Both the position numbers and the translations under genes were made by a program. Below are positions 1 through 8,547 of a stretch of 64,000 nucleotides of DNA, piece after piece. Origin of the DNA: Bacillota bacterium (GTDB taxonomy: Bacteria; Bacillota; Clostridia; Christensenellales; Aristaeellaceae); assembly GCA_023436585.1 (NCBI GenBank), contig JAEZIN010000012.1, positions 124,001 through 188,000 of the forward strand. Direction: 5' to 3'. How positions within the stretch are numbered: the stretch's first letter is position 1; every line of letters starts with the position of its first letter. The notes beneath the pieces were generated by a model. It was not told the DNA's origin. It worked only from the letters and a program-made list of their open reading frames with translations, and made no database searches.

Positions 1-3000
1 TCGAAGTTCCTCCCGCCGCTGGTTACCATCACTTCCCCTGTATTGGCCACAGTCCCCTGGTAGCCGGCCAGGGCACTCACCAATACAGGATAGTCCGTGC
101 GCTGCGTGGCAGGCGTAAGCTCCGCGTACATAGTCACCTGCACCTGGCTCAGCATGGGATAAACATTGTCAAACAGGTAGTAGCCGTACTCGTCGGTAAC
201 AGCCTCGGCTGCCTGCTGCCCATCCTGAATCAGGGCTACATTCAGACCTGGGATGCCCGGTTCTCCTGCGTCCTGAAGCCCGTTCCCGTTCTCATCCAGC
301 CAAGCGAAATCACCCAGCATACCTGTTTGGACGGCACCTATGTCAAGGCCGGCCTGATCCTGTCCCATTTTCAACTGGAACGCGTCTCCCCACCCGGCGG
401 CGATATCGGTAATGATGCTCACAGCCTCGCCGCTGTGAAGACGCGCATCATTGGGCTTTACAAACAGGTATCCCTGCGGCAATACGGCACTGATTCGGCA
501 TTCGCCGGGCATCAGCTTGGTGAACAGGTATGTGCCGTCCTCCCCTGTCACAACCGTTTGGATCGGCGTTTGAAGGTCGCTGTTTTTGTATAGTGACACC
601 TGCGTGCCCATAAGCGGCGCGGCCGTGCCCTGCTCATCGGCCCATACCTTGCCCGCAATGGAGGTATATTGCCTTACCCCGCCCTGGATACCGGTGACAG
701 CCTCCTCCTCCGTGAGCGCCAGACCGGTTAATACCATAGTCCCCGGCGCACCGTCCGCGAACATGTTATCCCCGGCGCTCATATCCGTGGCAATGCTGTT
801 ATTAGGCAAATGCACGGTAAGGCTGTATACGCCCGGCCAGATCACAGGCACAAGGTAGGACCCGTTTTCGTCCGTTTCCAGTGTGGCGAAAATGTCCCCC
901 GTCAGCGTATCCAGAACATCCACATTCAAATGGCCAAGAAGCGCCTCCCCGGGCTCGTACAGGCCGTTGTCGTTCTCATCCAACCATAGCTGACCCTGCA
1001 GAGAACCGGGCAGCGCAGCGCCTATTAGACGGCCATCCTGCTTCTCCCCCATGCCCAGTTCAATGTCCATGCCGGATTGCTGTTCAAGTACCGGAGCCAT
1101 CAATATGCCTGCTCCGCTTCTGGTAAAGACCATGCCAGAGGGCAGCGATACGTTCAATGTATACGCACCGGGACGGAGGCGGTCCAGCAAAAAGCTGCCG
1201 TCATCGCCTGTTACCGCGCTGCCTGCCTCCAAGCCGGTAAGACGGCTGACAAGTGTCAGTCGCACGCCGGAAAGGGTTTCTTCCGTTTCTTCCCTTGCTC
1301 CGTTTGCGTTTGCATCATGGAAGGAGGAGCCGGAAATGCGTCCCAATACAAGCGCGCCGCACAAAGGTACCCGCTTTGTTTCGCCGATTTTCAGTTCAAA
1401 CGCCTCACCGCTTGCCGCAATGCCATCACCTGTGATCTCGCTGCCGCCGGCGGTCCTTAATGAATACACGGCGTCCTCCGGTATCAGATAGGATATGATA
1501 TAGCGGCCCGGATGCAGATCCGCAAAGGCAAACAGGCCATCGGCGCCTGTAACGACGCTTTGCACCGTTTCGCCGGATTCGCTCAAAAGGCTTACAAGCG
1601 CCCCTTCAAAACCGCTTTCCCCCTGGGTAAGAAGGCCGTCGTCATTGGCATCCGCAAACACCTGGCCCAGTACTTTGGCAGGCGGGATGATGCCGGCATA
1701 TACGCTGCCCACCTGCTCGCCGAGCGCCACGGGAATAGCGTCGGTAAAGCCCTCGTTTTCCACTGCAGATTGCACCCGGCTTCTTGCCTGCCCATCCACA
1801 AGCTTTGTAAACATGGAGCCTTCCTGCTTCTCTATGGCCAGGGTGTAAGTCATAGGCATCAGGGAGCCGAAAGCGTACTGGCCGGAAGCATTGGTTTTCA
1901 CGCTGGCAACCGTTTCCCCATCCTGATCCAGCAACCTTACAAGAATCCCGGATACAGGCTTTTCCCCACCATCATACAGCCCGTTGTAATTTTGATCCTC
2001 AAATACACTGCCGGATATTCCGCCTGGCACAACGGCCCCTACGCCCAAAGTATAACGCTCGCCGCTTGAAAGCGACAACGTCACAGTGGACTCCCGGCGG
2101 CCGGGACGCTGGACAAATTCATTCCTGTAGTCTGCATCGCCTTCGGGAACGCGCGTGAACACCACGTTCCTGTCCGGGAGAACAGCCCGCAGATCGTAGT
2201 CGCCGCCACGCAGGCTGTCAAAACGGAACGAACCGTCCTGCCCGGTGACTACGGAACCCAGTTCTTTGGCAAGGTTAGATTTGGTAAGCTCCAGTATTAC
2301 GCCGCTAAGCAGTTCTTCCCCGTCGTCCTTCAACCCGTTGTAATTGGCATCCAGGAAGGCCACGCCCTCCAATATGACTCCGGGAACATAACCTATATTC
2401 AGATTCTCTTCACGTGTGCCGGATTCAAGCGCATACTCGCGTTCTCCCGCTCCGACGCCCTCAGTGGTGATGATGGAACGGTTCAGGCCGCCCACCGTAC
2501 TTGGCCGGGTAAAGCTCATACCCTCCGGGCCTTTAATGGAGAACTGGTAAGTATCGATCCTGGCGGTGATTTCATACAGCCCGGATTCGTCTGTCGTATA
2601 GGTATAGCGCTGTCCGTTGCGTTCACCTGTCAGTGTGATCTCGCAGCCGGAAAGACCTGGCTCGCCGTCATTCATGATGCCGTCTTCATTCGAATCCAGC
2701 CAGACGCGTCCGCTTATGTAGCCCGTTTTGACACCGCCTACACCAAACCCGGCCGTTTGGCCTTCCGCAAGAACGAAGGGCTCCGTCGTCCCCTGGCGGC
2801 TGTCCGTTGCGGGCACCGCGTTCTGATTTTCACCGCTCCCAACAATCTGCGAAGCGAGCCAGTACCCCTCCGGCAGCGTGAAACGCAAGATATATTCCCC
2901 GGGCGTAACGCCCTCAAAATATGCCTGGCCGTCTTTATCGGTGACGGCTTTAACAACGATGGTATCCGTGCTATCCTCCGCCGGGAGGATTTCCACCAGC

Positions 3001-6000
3001 GTGCCCTCTATGGCCCGTTCATAAATGCCCCGTATGCCGTCGTTGTTGCTGTCCCAGAAAGCAGTTGCTTTAACCGCGGCAGGCGATACCGCCCCTATGC
3101 CGCGTTGATAAGCTTTTCCGCTTTCCAACAGGAATTGCTCCTGCACATTAAGGTCTGAAAGTGCCTTTCCGGATGGCAGAAGGATGGAAAGGCTGTACTG
3201 CCCGGGAATCAAATGCCCAAAGGAATACATGCCATCCGGGCCTGTTTGCGTTGTTTGAACCTGCGACCATGTCCCATCCTTTTGCGTAAACAGGCTCACC
3301 TGTGCTCCTGATAACGGCGCTTCCCCGGAATCCTGGAGGGCGTTCCGGTTACCATCCTCAAAAACAATGCCCGATACGGATGCAGTCTGCAAAAGCTGCG
3401 CCGCCTGCGGAGCAGCTTCCTGCCCCGGGAAAACCTCCACCGACAGGGACATGGCGGTATTCCCCTGCCCCTTCTCCACCTGCCATATGCCTGCCTGATC
3501 TTCAAGCACCGTGTCCGGAAGGAGCACGCGAACCTGATACAAGCCGGGCAGCAAATCCGCCAATGCGCAGCTGCCTTTTGCATCAAGCACGCCCTGGCGC
3601 TCCTCCGGCCCGGAAAGCATCACAGGGGCATCGGCCAGCCCTGCGCCGGTGAACTGCAAAAGCAGTGTACCTGTAACCGTCTCTTCCAGTACAAGCTGCT
3701 TTTTATCCGCCGATGGTACGGACACATCCAGGGATACGGCTCCCTTTTGCCAGGCTTGCATGCCTTCCGCCCGGATGGCAAGCCCCTGCGGGATTTGCAA
3801 TGCCAGCGTATATGATCCGCTGAAAAGCTTCCCGAAATGATAAGCGCTGTCATCGGCGGCAGACGACTCCGCCACAAGAGCACCATCCTGATACAGGGCG
3901 GCGCTGCCAAGGGGATAGGTATACCCCTGAATCGATACATCCAGCGTGCCATATTTGCGTACAGGCGCATCCTGCGAGGCTTCGCCGCCATAGGCAAGCG
4001 TTACAGGCGGCAGCGAAGCAATTAGACCATCCGTCTTTGCATACCCATCGCCAGGGAAGAAGCCGGCCTGGGATGAGAGCGCCTCGGGAAGCTTCAAAGT
4101 CAGCTGATGCTCCCCTGCCGTCAGCGCATCAAACCGGTACTGCCCCCCATTGTCTGTCATGACGTAGCCAACGGCGTTTCCGCCCTTGTTCAGCGTCACT
4201 TCGACGCCGGCAGCACCTTCCTGGCTTTCCTGATCATACACACGGCCGTACAGCGCGCTCATCCTGGAAAAGGCGATTTGTACGTCACTTTTTTTATTCA
4301 GGCCTGTCTGAGCAGCCAGGAATAATCCGTTCCCGCCAAGCGGTCCGGCTATCGCCGTGTTTTCGGGAAGCTGCGCAAACAAATTCCCTGCTTGATCCTT
4401 CGCTTGTGCACCCGAAAAGTCGAACAGACCCTGCGCATCCGTGTAGGCGTAGTAGCTTTCTCCGCCGGACCCATACCATAAAACAAGCTGGCCGCCGGCT
4501 CCATTTTCACCGTCATCCTGCCGTCCGTTTTGATTGGCGTCGTCAAACATCCGGCCAGTTATGGCCGCGGTCCTGCCCACATTCAGGGATAGGGTGCCTT
4601 CCTCATCCGCTAGGTAAGCGCTTTCCCCTGACCATTGAGGCGTTTGAATCAAGGTCTGAACACGCACCGTACCCGCGCGCGCAGATACCTGCACAGGAAG
4701 AAGGGAGGATGTATCCGCTTTGAGACTCAGGGCTGTTACCTGCGTCCAGTCGCCTGTGAATGCATCCGCGTCCTCCCAAACGGATACGGGCTGCGGATTG
4801 AGATCGGTTGTAACAAATACCTGACCCTGCGGCTTGCCGCTGAGCCGGATGCCATCAGGGAGTTTGATTATATGTGATATGGAGGAAACGTCTCCGGCCT
4901 GGAAAAGGAGAAGAGCGTTTCCGCTTTCGGGCAAAGATGTTCCGCCGCTATCGGACGGAAAGCCCGCCGGCTGCAGGGACATGGGAAGGCCTGTCTCGTT
5001 TTTTGCCTTCCATGTGCTGTATGCATACATACCCGGCTTGGATAATCCCAAAGCGGCATCTGCCACTGGGCAGCCTTCCAGCCGTTCGCCCCAAACCATC
5101 AGGCCATCGGGATTATCCAGGGACGGCGATACGCCGGGCTTGCTTTCGATCCAGACAGCGCCTTCTCCATCCCCCGCCCCGGTTGCGGCGGACAGCTCCA
5201 CCGTCTGCGCTTGGCCTGCCGTCAACTGGCCTGAAAAGGACAGCAGGACGATATCTGCCAGTTCGCCATGGCTGACTGCGGCAACAGGCGCCGCTAATCC
5301 ATCCTTCTGCACACGCCAGCCGTCGGGCAACTTCACGGCCAGGCGCGGGCTGTCGATTGCCGGTCCGCCTTCGTGGCGGATGGTGAGGGCGAGACTGTTC
5401 TTTCCCTTGGTCACGGCGGATACTGTCACTGCTGCCCGGCCATCCAGCACGCGGGCACGAAGATCACGGCTGCCGCTTTCCCCGTAAGCGGTAACAGGAT
5501 TCCTATCCCGGCCGGGATAGCTGTATTGCCACTTTTGATTGAATGTGATCCCTATTTGAGATACACCGGCCGTATCAGCCGCGGGCATACGGCGATTGAG
5601 GCCGACGGTAAGCGAAATCTCCCCGGGAATAAACTGTTCCGGCACTTCCTGCTGTCCGTTATCCGCGATGTATAAAATTTTTACGGAAGCGATATGCCAG
5701 CCGTTCAATGATAAAGACTGGCCGGGCGCAAGCTGCAATTCTTCGCCAACCTGCCGCCCCTGATCATCGAACACATAAGCTTTTGCCCGTATGCCCTTGG
5801 TGCCGGCCACAATGGAAATGCTTTTGATCTCAGTCCCGGACTGATCAGGATGCAAATTCCCATCCGGTCCCCAAAGTGCCAGGCCGCCGACTTCCACCGA
5901 ATAATTTTGAAGGGGGATGGTGTTGCCAATGGAGTTCTTATTGGAAACATGGAATTCCGCCGTCTGATTACCCGCATACTGGTTTTGAGCAGGCACCGTT

Positions 6001-6758
6001 TCCATCTCCGGCTCGTCCTTAAGACGGCTGAACGAAGGCACAGGGAAATTCTCGACAGTAAGGCTTGCAGCGCTATTTTCAACGCCTATATACGGCGCAA
6101 TATCAAAGGATATATCCTCGGCGGGCAGCATTCCTTCGGGAGCCAATGCTTGGTGCAGGGTATACCTGCCCTCCGGAAGCAAAGTACGCGGGCTGTAGCG
6201 GCCTTCCTGATCCGTCTCAAAGGAAAGAACAGTCTGACCGCTTTCATTTATAACGGAATAGCTTGCGCTCCCCAAGGGCTGCCCGTCCTGGGTATTGGTC
6301 AGGCTAAACAGGCCTTCCCTGGCATAGGCAAACACATCCGCCCGGATGCTGCTCTCTTCGTTCCAGGCCACGGCAATAACGTCCTGGCATACGTAGGCAG
6401 CCGGCAGGCTGTCCGTCACGGGGCGCAGCGACAGGCCGCGCGCGGCATCCTGCCTATTTACATTCAAAGATTCTGGTATCCCCATATCCCGCTGCTCTTG
6501 CGTGCGGTTGGCGGTGATTTCCCCCAGAACGGTATCCCCCGCCAGCACCTCAAACGTGCCGTTCAAGGGAACGGTCTGCCACTGCATCATGGCGTTCAGC
6601 TTCAAACCCTTGAAGGAAACGAAAAGTGCCACTTCCTCCCCGGATGCAAAACCGGATGTTAAAAGCGCCAAAAGGGCAGCCAGTAACAAGCCGCCCTCCA
6701 ACAACATTTTTCCCATTTTACGCATGATGAAAGCCCTTCCCGTTTGACGGCGCTTCAT
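1..6758 (-). CDS. Giant secreted SdrD/Cna-B repeat adhesin-like protein (C-terminus outside window)
   Basis: One uninterrupted minus-strand frame of 2252 codons runs from ATG 6758 to the window edge with no stop. The start has a GGAGG site five bases upstream. Residues 1-40 are a basic stretch plus a hydrophobic signal peptide. Residues 40-730 hold a SpaA/Cna-B-like module (near 150) and beta-rich segments. From about 735 onward there are at least ten SdrD-type B repeats, spaced about 115 residues (about 340 bp). Each opens with a calcium-loop-like D-x-N-x-x-G-x-x-x-x-G-E signature, for example near residues 734, 1131, 1351, 1464, 1583, 1696, 1923 and 2150, and carries a G-x-Y/F turn before the last strands. 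Such repeats form stalks in surface adhesins of Gram-positive bacteria. A sortase motif cannot be judged because the C-terminus is missing. Ligand unknown. Confidence 0.88.
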   Translation of the reverse strand, partial: MKRRQTGRAFIMRKMGKMLLEGGLLLAALLALLTSGFASGEEVALFVSFKGLKLNAMMQWQTVPLNGTFEVLAGDTVLGEITANRTQEQRDMGIPESLNVNRQDAARGLSLRPVTDSLPAAYVCQDVIAVAWNEESSIRADVFAYAREGLFSLTNTQDGQPLGSASYSVINESGQTVLSFETDQEGRYSPRTLLPEGRYTLHQALAPEGMLPAEDISFDIAPYIGVENSAASLTVENFPVPSFSRLKDEPEMETVPAQNQYAGNQTAEFHVSNKNSIGNTIPLQNYSVEVGGLALWGPDGNLHPDQSGTEIKSISIVAGTKGIRAKAYVFDDQGRQVGEELQLAPGQSLSLNGWHIASVKILYIADNGQQEVPEQFIPGEISLTVGLNRRMPAADTAGVSQIGITFNQKWQYSYPGRDRNPVTAYGESGSRDLRARVLDGRAAVTVSAVTKGKNSLALTIRHEGGPAIDSPRLAVKLPDGWRVQKDGLAAPVAAVSHGELADIVLLSFSGQLTAGQAQTVELSAATGAGDGEGAVWIESKPGVSPSLDNPDGLMVWGERLEGCPVADAALGLSKPGMYAYSTWKAKNETGLPMSLQPAGFPSDSGGTSLPESGNALLLFQAGDVSSISHIIKLPDGIRLSGKPQGQVFVTTDLNPQPVSVWEDADAFTGDWTQVTALSLKADTSSLLPVQVSARAGTVRVQTLIQTPQWSGESAYLADEEGTLSLNVGRTAAITGRMFDDANQNGRQDDGENGAGGQLVLWYGSGGESYYAYTDAQGLFDFSGAQAKDQAGNLFAQLPENTAIAGPLGGNGLFLAAQTGLNKKSDVQIAFSRMSALYGRVYDQESQEGAAGVEVTLNKGGNAVGYVMTDNGGQYRFDALTAGEHQLTLKLPEALSSQAGFFPGDGYAKTDGLIASLPPVTLAYGGEASQDAPVRKYGTLDVSIQGYTYPLGSAALYQDGALVAESSAADDSAYHFGKLFSGSYTLALQIPQGLAIRAEGMQAWQKGAVSLDVSVPSADKKQLVLEETVTGTLLLQFTGAGLADAPVMLSGPEERQGVLDAKGSCALADLLPGLYQVRVLLPDTVLEDQAGIWQVEKGQGNTAMSLSVEVFPGQEAAPQAAQLLQTASVSGIVFEDGNRNALQDSGEAPLSGAQVSLFTQKDGTWSQVQTTQTGPDGMYSFGHLIPGQYSLSILLPSGKALSDLNVQEQFLLESGKAYQRGIGAVSPAAVKATAFWDSNNDGIRGIYERAIEGTLVEILPAEDSTDTIVVKAVTDKDGQAYFEGVTPGEYILRFTLPEGYWLASQIVGSGENQNAVPATDSRQGTTEPFVLAEGQTAGFGVGGVKTGYISGRVWLDSNEDGIMNDGEPGLSGCEITLTGERNGQRYTYTTDESGLYEITARIDTYQFSIKGPEGMSFTRPSTVGGLNRSIITTEGVGAGEREYALESGTREENLNIGYVPGVILEGVAFLDANYNGLKDDGEELLSGVILELTKSNLAKELGSVVTGQDGSFRFDSLRGGDYDLRAVLPDRNVVFTRVPEGDADYRNEFVQRPGRRESTVTLSLSSGERYTLGVGAVVPGGISGSVFEDQNYNGLYDGGEKPVSGILVRLLDQDGETVASVKTNASGQYAFGSLMPMTYTLAIEKQEGSMFTKLVDGQARSRVQSAVENEGFTDAIPVALGEQVGSVYAGIIPPAKVLGQVFADANDDGLLTQGESGFEGALVSLLSESGETVQSVVTGADGLFAFADLHPGRYIISYLIPEDAVYSLRTAGGSEITGDGIAASGEAFELKIGETKRVPLCGALVLGRISGSSFHDANANGAREETEETLSGVRLTLVSRLTGLEAGSAVTGDDGSFLLDRLRPGAYTLNVSLPSGMVFTRSGAGILMAPVLEQQSGMDIELGMGEKQDGRLIGAALPGSLQGQLWLDENDNGLYEPGEALLGHLNVDVLDTLTGDIFATLETDENGSYLVPVIWPGVYSLTVHLPNNSIATDMSAGDNMFADGAPGTMVLTGLALTEEEAVTGIQGGVRQYTSIAGKVWADEQGTAAPLMGTQVSLYKNSDLQTPIQTVVTGEDGTYLFTKLMPGECRISAVLPQGYLFVKPNDARLHSGEAVSIITDIAAGWGDAFQLKMGQDQAGLDIGAVQTGMLGDFAWLDENGNGLQDAGEPGIPGLNVALIQDGQQAAEAVTDEYGYYLFDNVYPMLSQVQVTMYAELTPATQRTDYPVLVSALAGYQGTVANTGEVMVTSGGRNF

Positions 6759-6850
6759 GTGTGTTCCTCCATCATAAGAAAAGCCTGCTATACAGGCATT
6801 TTCATTCCATATTATATAACCAGCCTGAACTGTACATGTTCTCCCCCGTT

Positions 6851-6879
6851 ATAGTAAAGCACCCTATAGCCTTTGTCAA
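6851..6879 (-). promoter_or_regulatory. Probable sigma-A promoter of the giant repeat-protein gene
   Basis: On the minus strand a perfect -35 TTGACA (6874-6879) is followed after 17 bases by -10 TACTAT (6851-6856). Transcription would start near 6844 and give a leader of about 86 nt. That leader contains a small hairpin, GCCTG-TATAG-CAGGC, near 6783-6797. Confidence 0.6.
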
Positions 6880-7157
6880 CTATTCCCGCTCGGCAGAAAT
6901 TGTAAAAACACGGTCATGAAATGCTTCCTGCTTCGTTGGCCTTATGGGAAATGCCAGCCAGCCGGCTGCTTCAAGATTGCACATAAACCAGATGCTGTGT
7001 ATAGTAAAATGATGTATGCAAAGAGGCGGTATTCCGCCTTTTAGCAGAACCCGCCTCATGCTTGTGCAAGGCCCGGCAGTGGAGTTCGAAACCCTTCAGA
7101 GCTTTCAATGCTTGGCTCACCATATAACATATGCCAGGCCGGATTTCTTAGGTATTG
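6880..7157. other. Intergenic region with a small terminator-like hairpin
   Basis: No credible gene is seen here; the short ORFs have no ribosome site or recognisable protein. The one structure is AGGCGG-TATT-CCGCCT at 7024-7039, followed on the minus strand by CTTT. It could end the transcript of the Cys/Pro-rich gene at 7158-7961. Confidence 0.4.
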
Positions 7158-7961
7158 TCAGTCATGATTACAGGAGGAGCGGCAGCCATGGTGGCATGGC
7201 TGGGGGTATAAGGGCTTTTCCTTGCATTCGGGCTTGGGCGGCCTGGTAAAGCAAGGTTCCCAATGAATCAAAAACAGTTCCAGTACAACCTCCAGTTCCA
7301 CATCGAAGCACAGGTCATTTGAGCAAACGGGCGCACATACCAGGCGTACACAAGGCACAATGATCAAGTTATAGCGCCAGCATTCGTTGGGAGCGCATTT
7401 CAAGCGTAGGCAGGCATCCATCTCCACCACTGCAGGACAGAAATACTCACATCCTGAAGCATCCCGCACGCAGGCACAAACGGGGATAAAGACATGGAAA
7501 ATCGCCTGTCCCCATCCGGCGTTTTTCTTGGAAGGCTCCCACCATGGCTGGGCGCCGCTTTGCTGAACTGAAATGAGCTGGAACGGCGGCTTGGCGCAAT
7601 CGGGCAGGCAGCTTACGCTCAGCTTGGTGCACAGGCGGCGCTGCCATTCCCGGCCGCTGCAAATGATTCTGGGCAGCAGCACCTGAGCCGGTTCGTGCTC
7701 ATGCTTGCAGCGATCCTTGGGCGGGCAAGGCGGAAACGGCGGAGAGCAGAGCTGGGGGCACGGAGCGGGGCAAGGCGGCGGACAGGGAGCAGGACACGGT
7801 GCCGGGCAGGGCGGCGGACAAGGCGGCGGGCATGGAGCAGGACATGGCGGTGGACACGGAGCGCAATTGTCAACCGACTGCCACGCAGAGGCACAAGGCT
7901 GACTACGTTCAGGCTGCTTATGCGGCCTGCACGAAGAGCAGTTACATTGACGGTTCACCAT
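7158..7961 (-). CDS. Cys/Pro-rich protein with CPxPC repeats, possible spore-coat component
   Basis: This is a 267-residue protein of unrecognised family. ATG 7961 is chosen because GGAGG lies nine bases upstream; a longer frame to 8000 lacks a ribosome site. Residues 1-35 are Cys-rich. A tract of repeated C-P-P-P-C-P-A-P-C units follows at about residues 37-75. The remainder is a probably folded domain of roughly 190 residues with many scattered cysteines and hydrophobic strands. There is no signal peptide and no known metal or redox motif. Cys-rich proteins without secretion signals are common in spore coats and exosporium, where they crosslink, and the upstream promoter resembles a mother-cell sigma site. 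That role is inference only. It stands alone, with no operon partner. Confidence 0.6.
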   Translation of the reverse strand: MVNRQCNCSSCRPHKQPERSQPCASAWQSVDNCAPCPPPCPAPCPPPCPPPCPAPCPAPCPPPCPAPCPQLCSPPFPPCPPKDRCKHEHEPAQVLLPRIICSGREWQRRLCTKLSVSCLPDCAKPPFQLISVQQSGAQPWWEPSKKNAGWGQAIFHVFIPVCACVRDASGCEYFCPAVVEMDACLRLKCAPNECWRYNLIIVPCVRLVCAPVCSNDLCFDVELEVVLELFLIHWEPCFTRPPKPECKEKPLYPQPCHHGCRSSCNHD

Positions 7962-8027
7962 GGCTAAAAACCTCCAGGAACTTTGCCGATGGCAAAGCAC
8001 GGTTTTCTATGGAAGGGGTCTCGCTCC

Positions 8028-8053
8028 ATTGTATGTTTTCATTCCAAATCCGT
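8028..8053 (-). promoter_or_regulatory. Candidate sporulation-type (sigma-E/K-like) promoter
   Basis: The minus strand carries CATACAAT (8028-8035), matching the -10 consensus of mother-cell sigma factors. An AC dinucleotide lies 16 bases upstream (8052-8053), as in sigma-K sites. Transcription would start about 60 nt before ATG 7961. The leader also holds a CTTTGCC-GAT-GGCAAAG hairpin at 7981-7997. Short motifs can occur by chance. Confidence 0.3.
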
Positions 8054-8158
8054 TCTGTCTTATATGCGGATATCGCATGACCCGCAAACCATTCCGAGCC
8101 TGTTCAAAACACAGAATAGAAGCGGCAAAAAAATGGTTCTTGTATCCACAAAAAAACC

Positions 8159-8187
8159 TTGACAATCCTCCCCGCCATAGGTATAAT
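8159..8187 (+). promoter_or_regulatory. Consensus sigma-A promoter of tRNA-Pro
   Basis: TTGACA (8159-8164), a 17-base spacer and TATAAT (8182-8187) match the housekeeping consensus perfectly, 38 bases before the tRNA. This fits a stable-RNA gene. Confidence 0.85.
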
Positions 8188-8225
8188 AGCTTTTGTTCGC
8201 ACGGCGTAAAGCCGAGCAAAGATGC

Positions 8226-8302
8226 CTGGGTGTGGCGCAGTTTGGTAGCGTGCTTGAATGGGGTTCAAGAGGCCGGAGGTTCAAATCCTCTCACCCAGAC
8301 CA
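8226..8302 (+). tRNA. tRNA-Pro (anticodon GGG), CCA encoded
   Basis: A full cloverleaf can be drawn. The acceptor stem CTGGGTG pairs with CACCCAG. The D arm is GCGC...GCGT. The anticodon stem CTTGA/TCAAG holds the seven-base loop ATGGGGT, giving anticodon GGG. The T arm contains TTCAAAT, the discriminator is A, and the CCA end is encoded. It is a single-gene unit with its own promoter and terminator, convergent with the importer operon at 8548. Confidence 0.93.
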
Positions 8303-8307
8303 GAAAG

Positions 8308-8345
8308 AAACCGTTGAAACATTGGGTTTTCAACGGTTTTTCTTT
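8308..8345 (+). terminator. Rho-independent terminator of tRNA-Pro
   Basis: AAACCGTTGAAA (8308-8319) pairs with TTTCAACGGTTT across a short loop, followed by TTCTTT, directly after the CCA end. Confidence 0.8.
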
Positions 8346-8442
8346 ATGTTATGAATGATTGTCTACTCATCACGGTCGAACCCGCTTAAATTCAACTATA
8401 CCAGATTTGTACAATTGGGTTGGGTAATTATGCACAATCGTT

Positions 8443-8478
8443 CAAACCCCTGTCGCGCCTCTGCGCGACAGGGGTTTG
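8443..8478 (-). terminator. Strong hairpin ending the importer operon
   Basis: A perfect 16-bp stem, CAAACCCCTGTCGCGC, closes on a CTCT loop (AGAG on the minus strand). It lies 70 bases past the stop of the binding-protein gene at 8548. The T tract is poor on both strands, so it may act as a 3'-end stabiliser or bidirectional terminator. Confidence 0.6.
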
Positions 8479-8547
8479 TTTGGGCTTAGGCCGTCATGCC
8501 GTAAACCATTGTCAGCACGATGGCTGCTTTTTGATCAATGGTTTTTC

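Noticed and set aside
5850..6662. Plus-strand open frame of 270 codons, and other plus-strand frames in 1-6760
   Set aside because: All lie antisense to the continuous repeat-protein frame, have no ribosome site and give low-complexity Arg/His/Gln-rich products typical of shadow translation.
7700..7865. Dense short repeat considered as a CRISPR or satellite array
   Set aside because: The repeat unit follows codon triplets for CPPPCPAPC and has no spacers; it is a protein-coding repeat.
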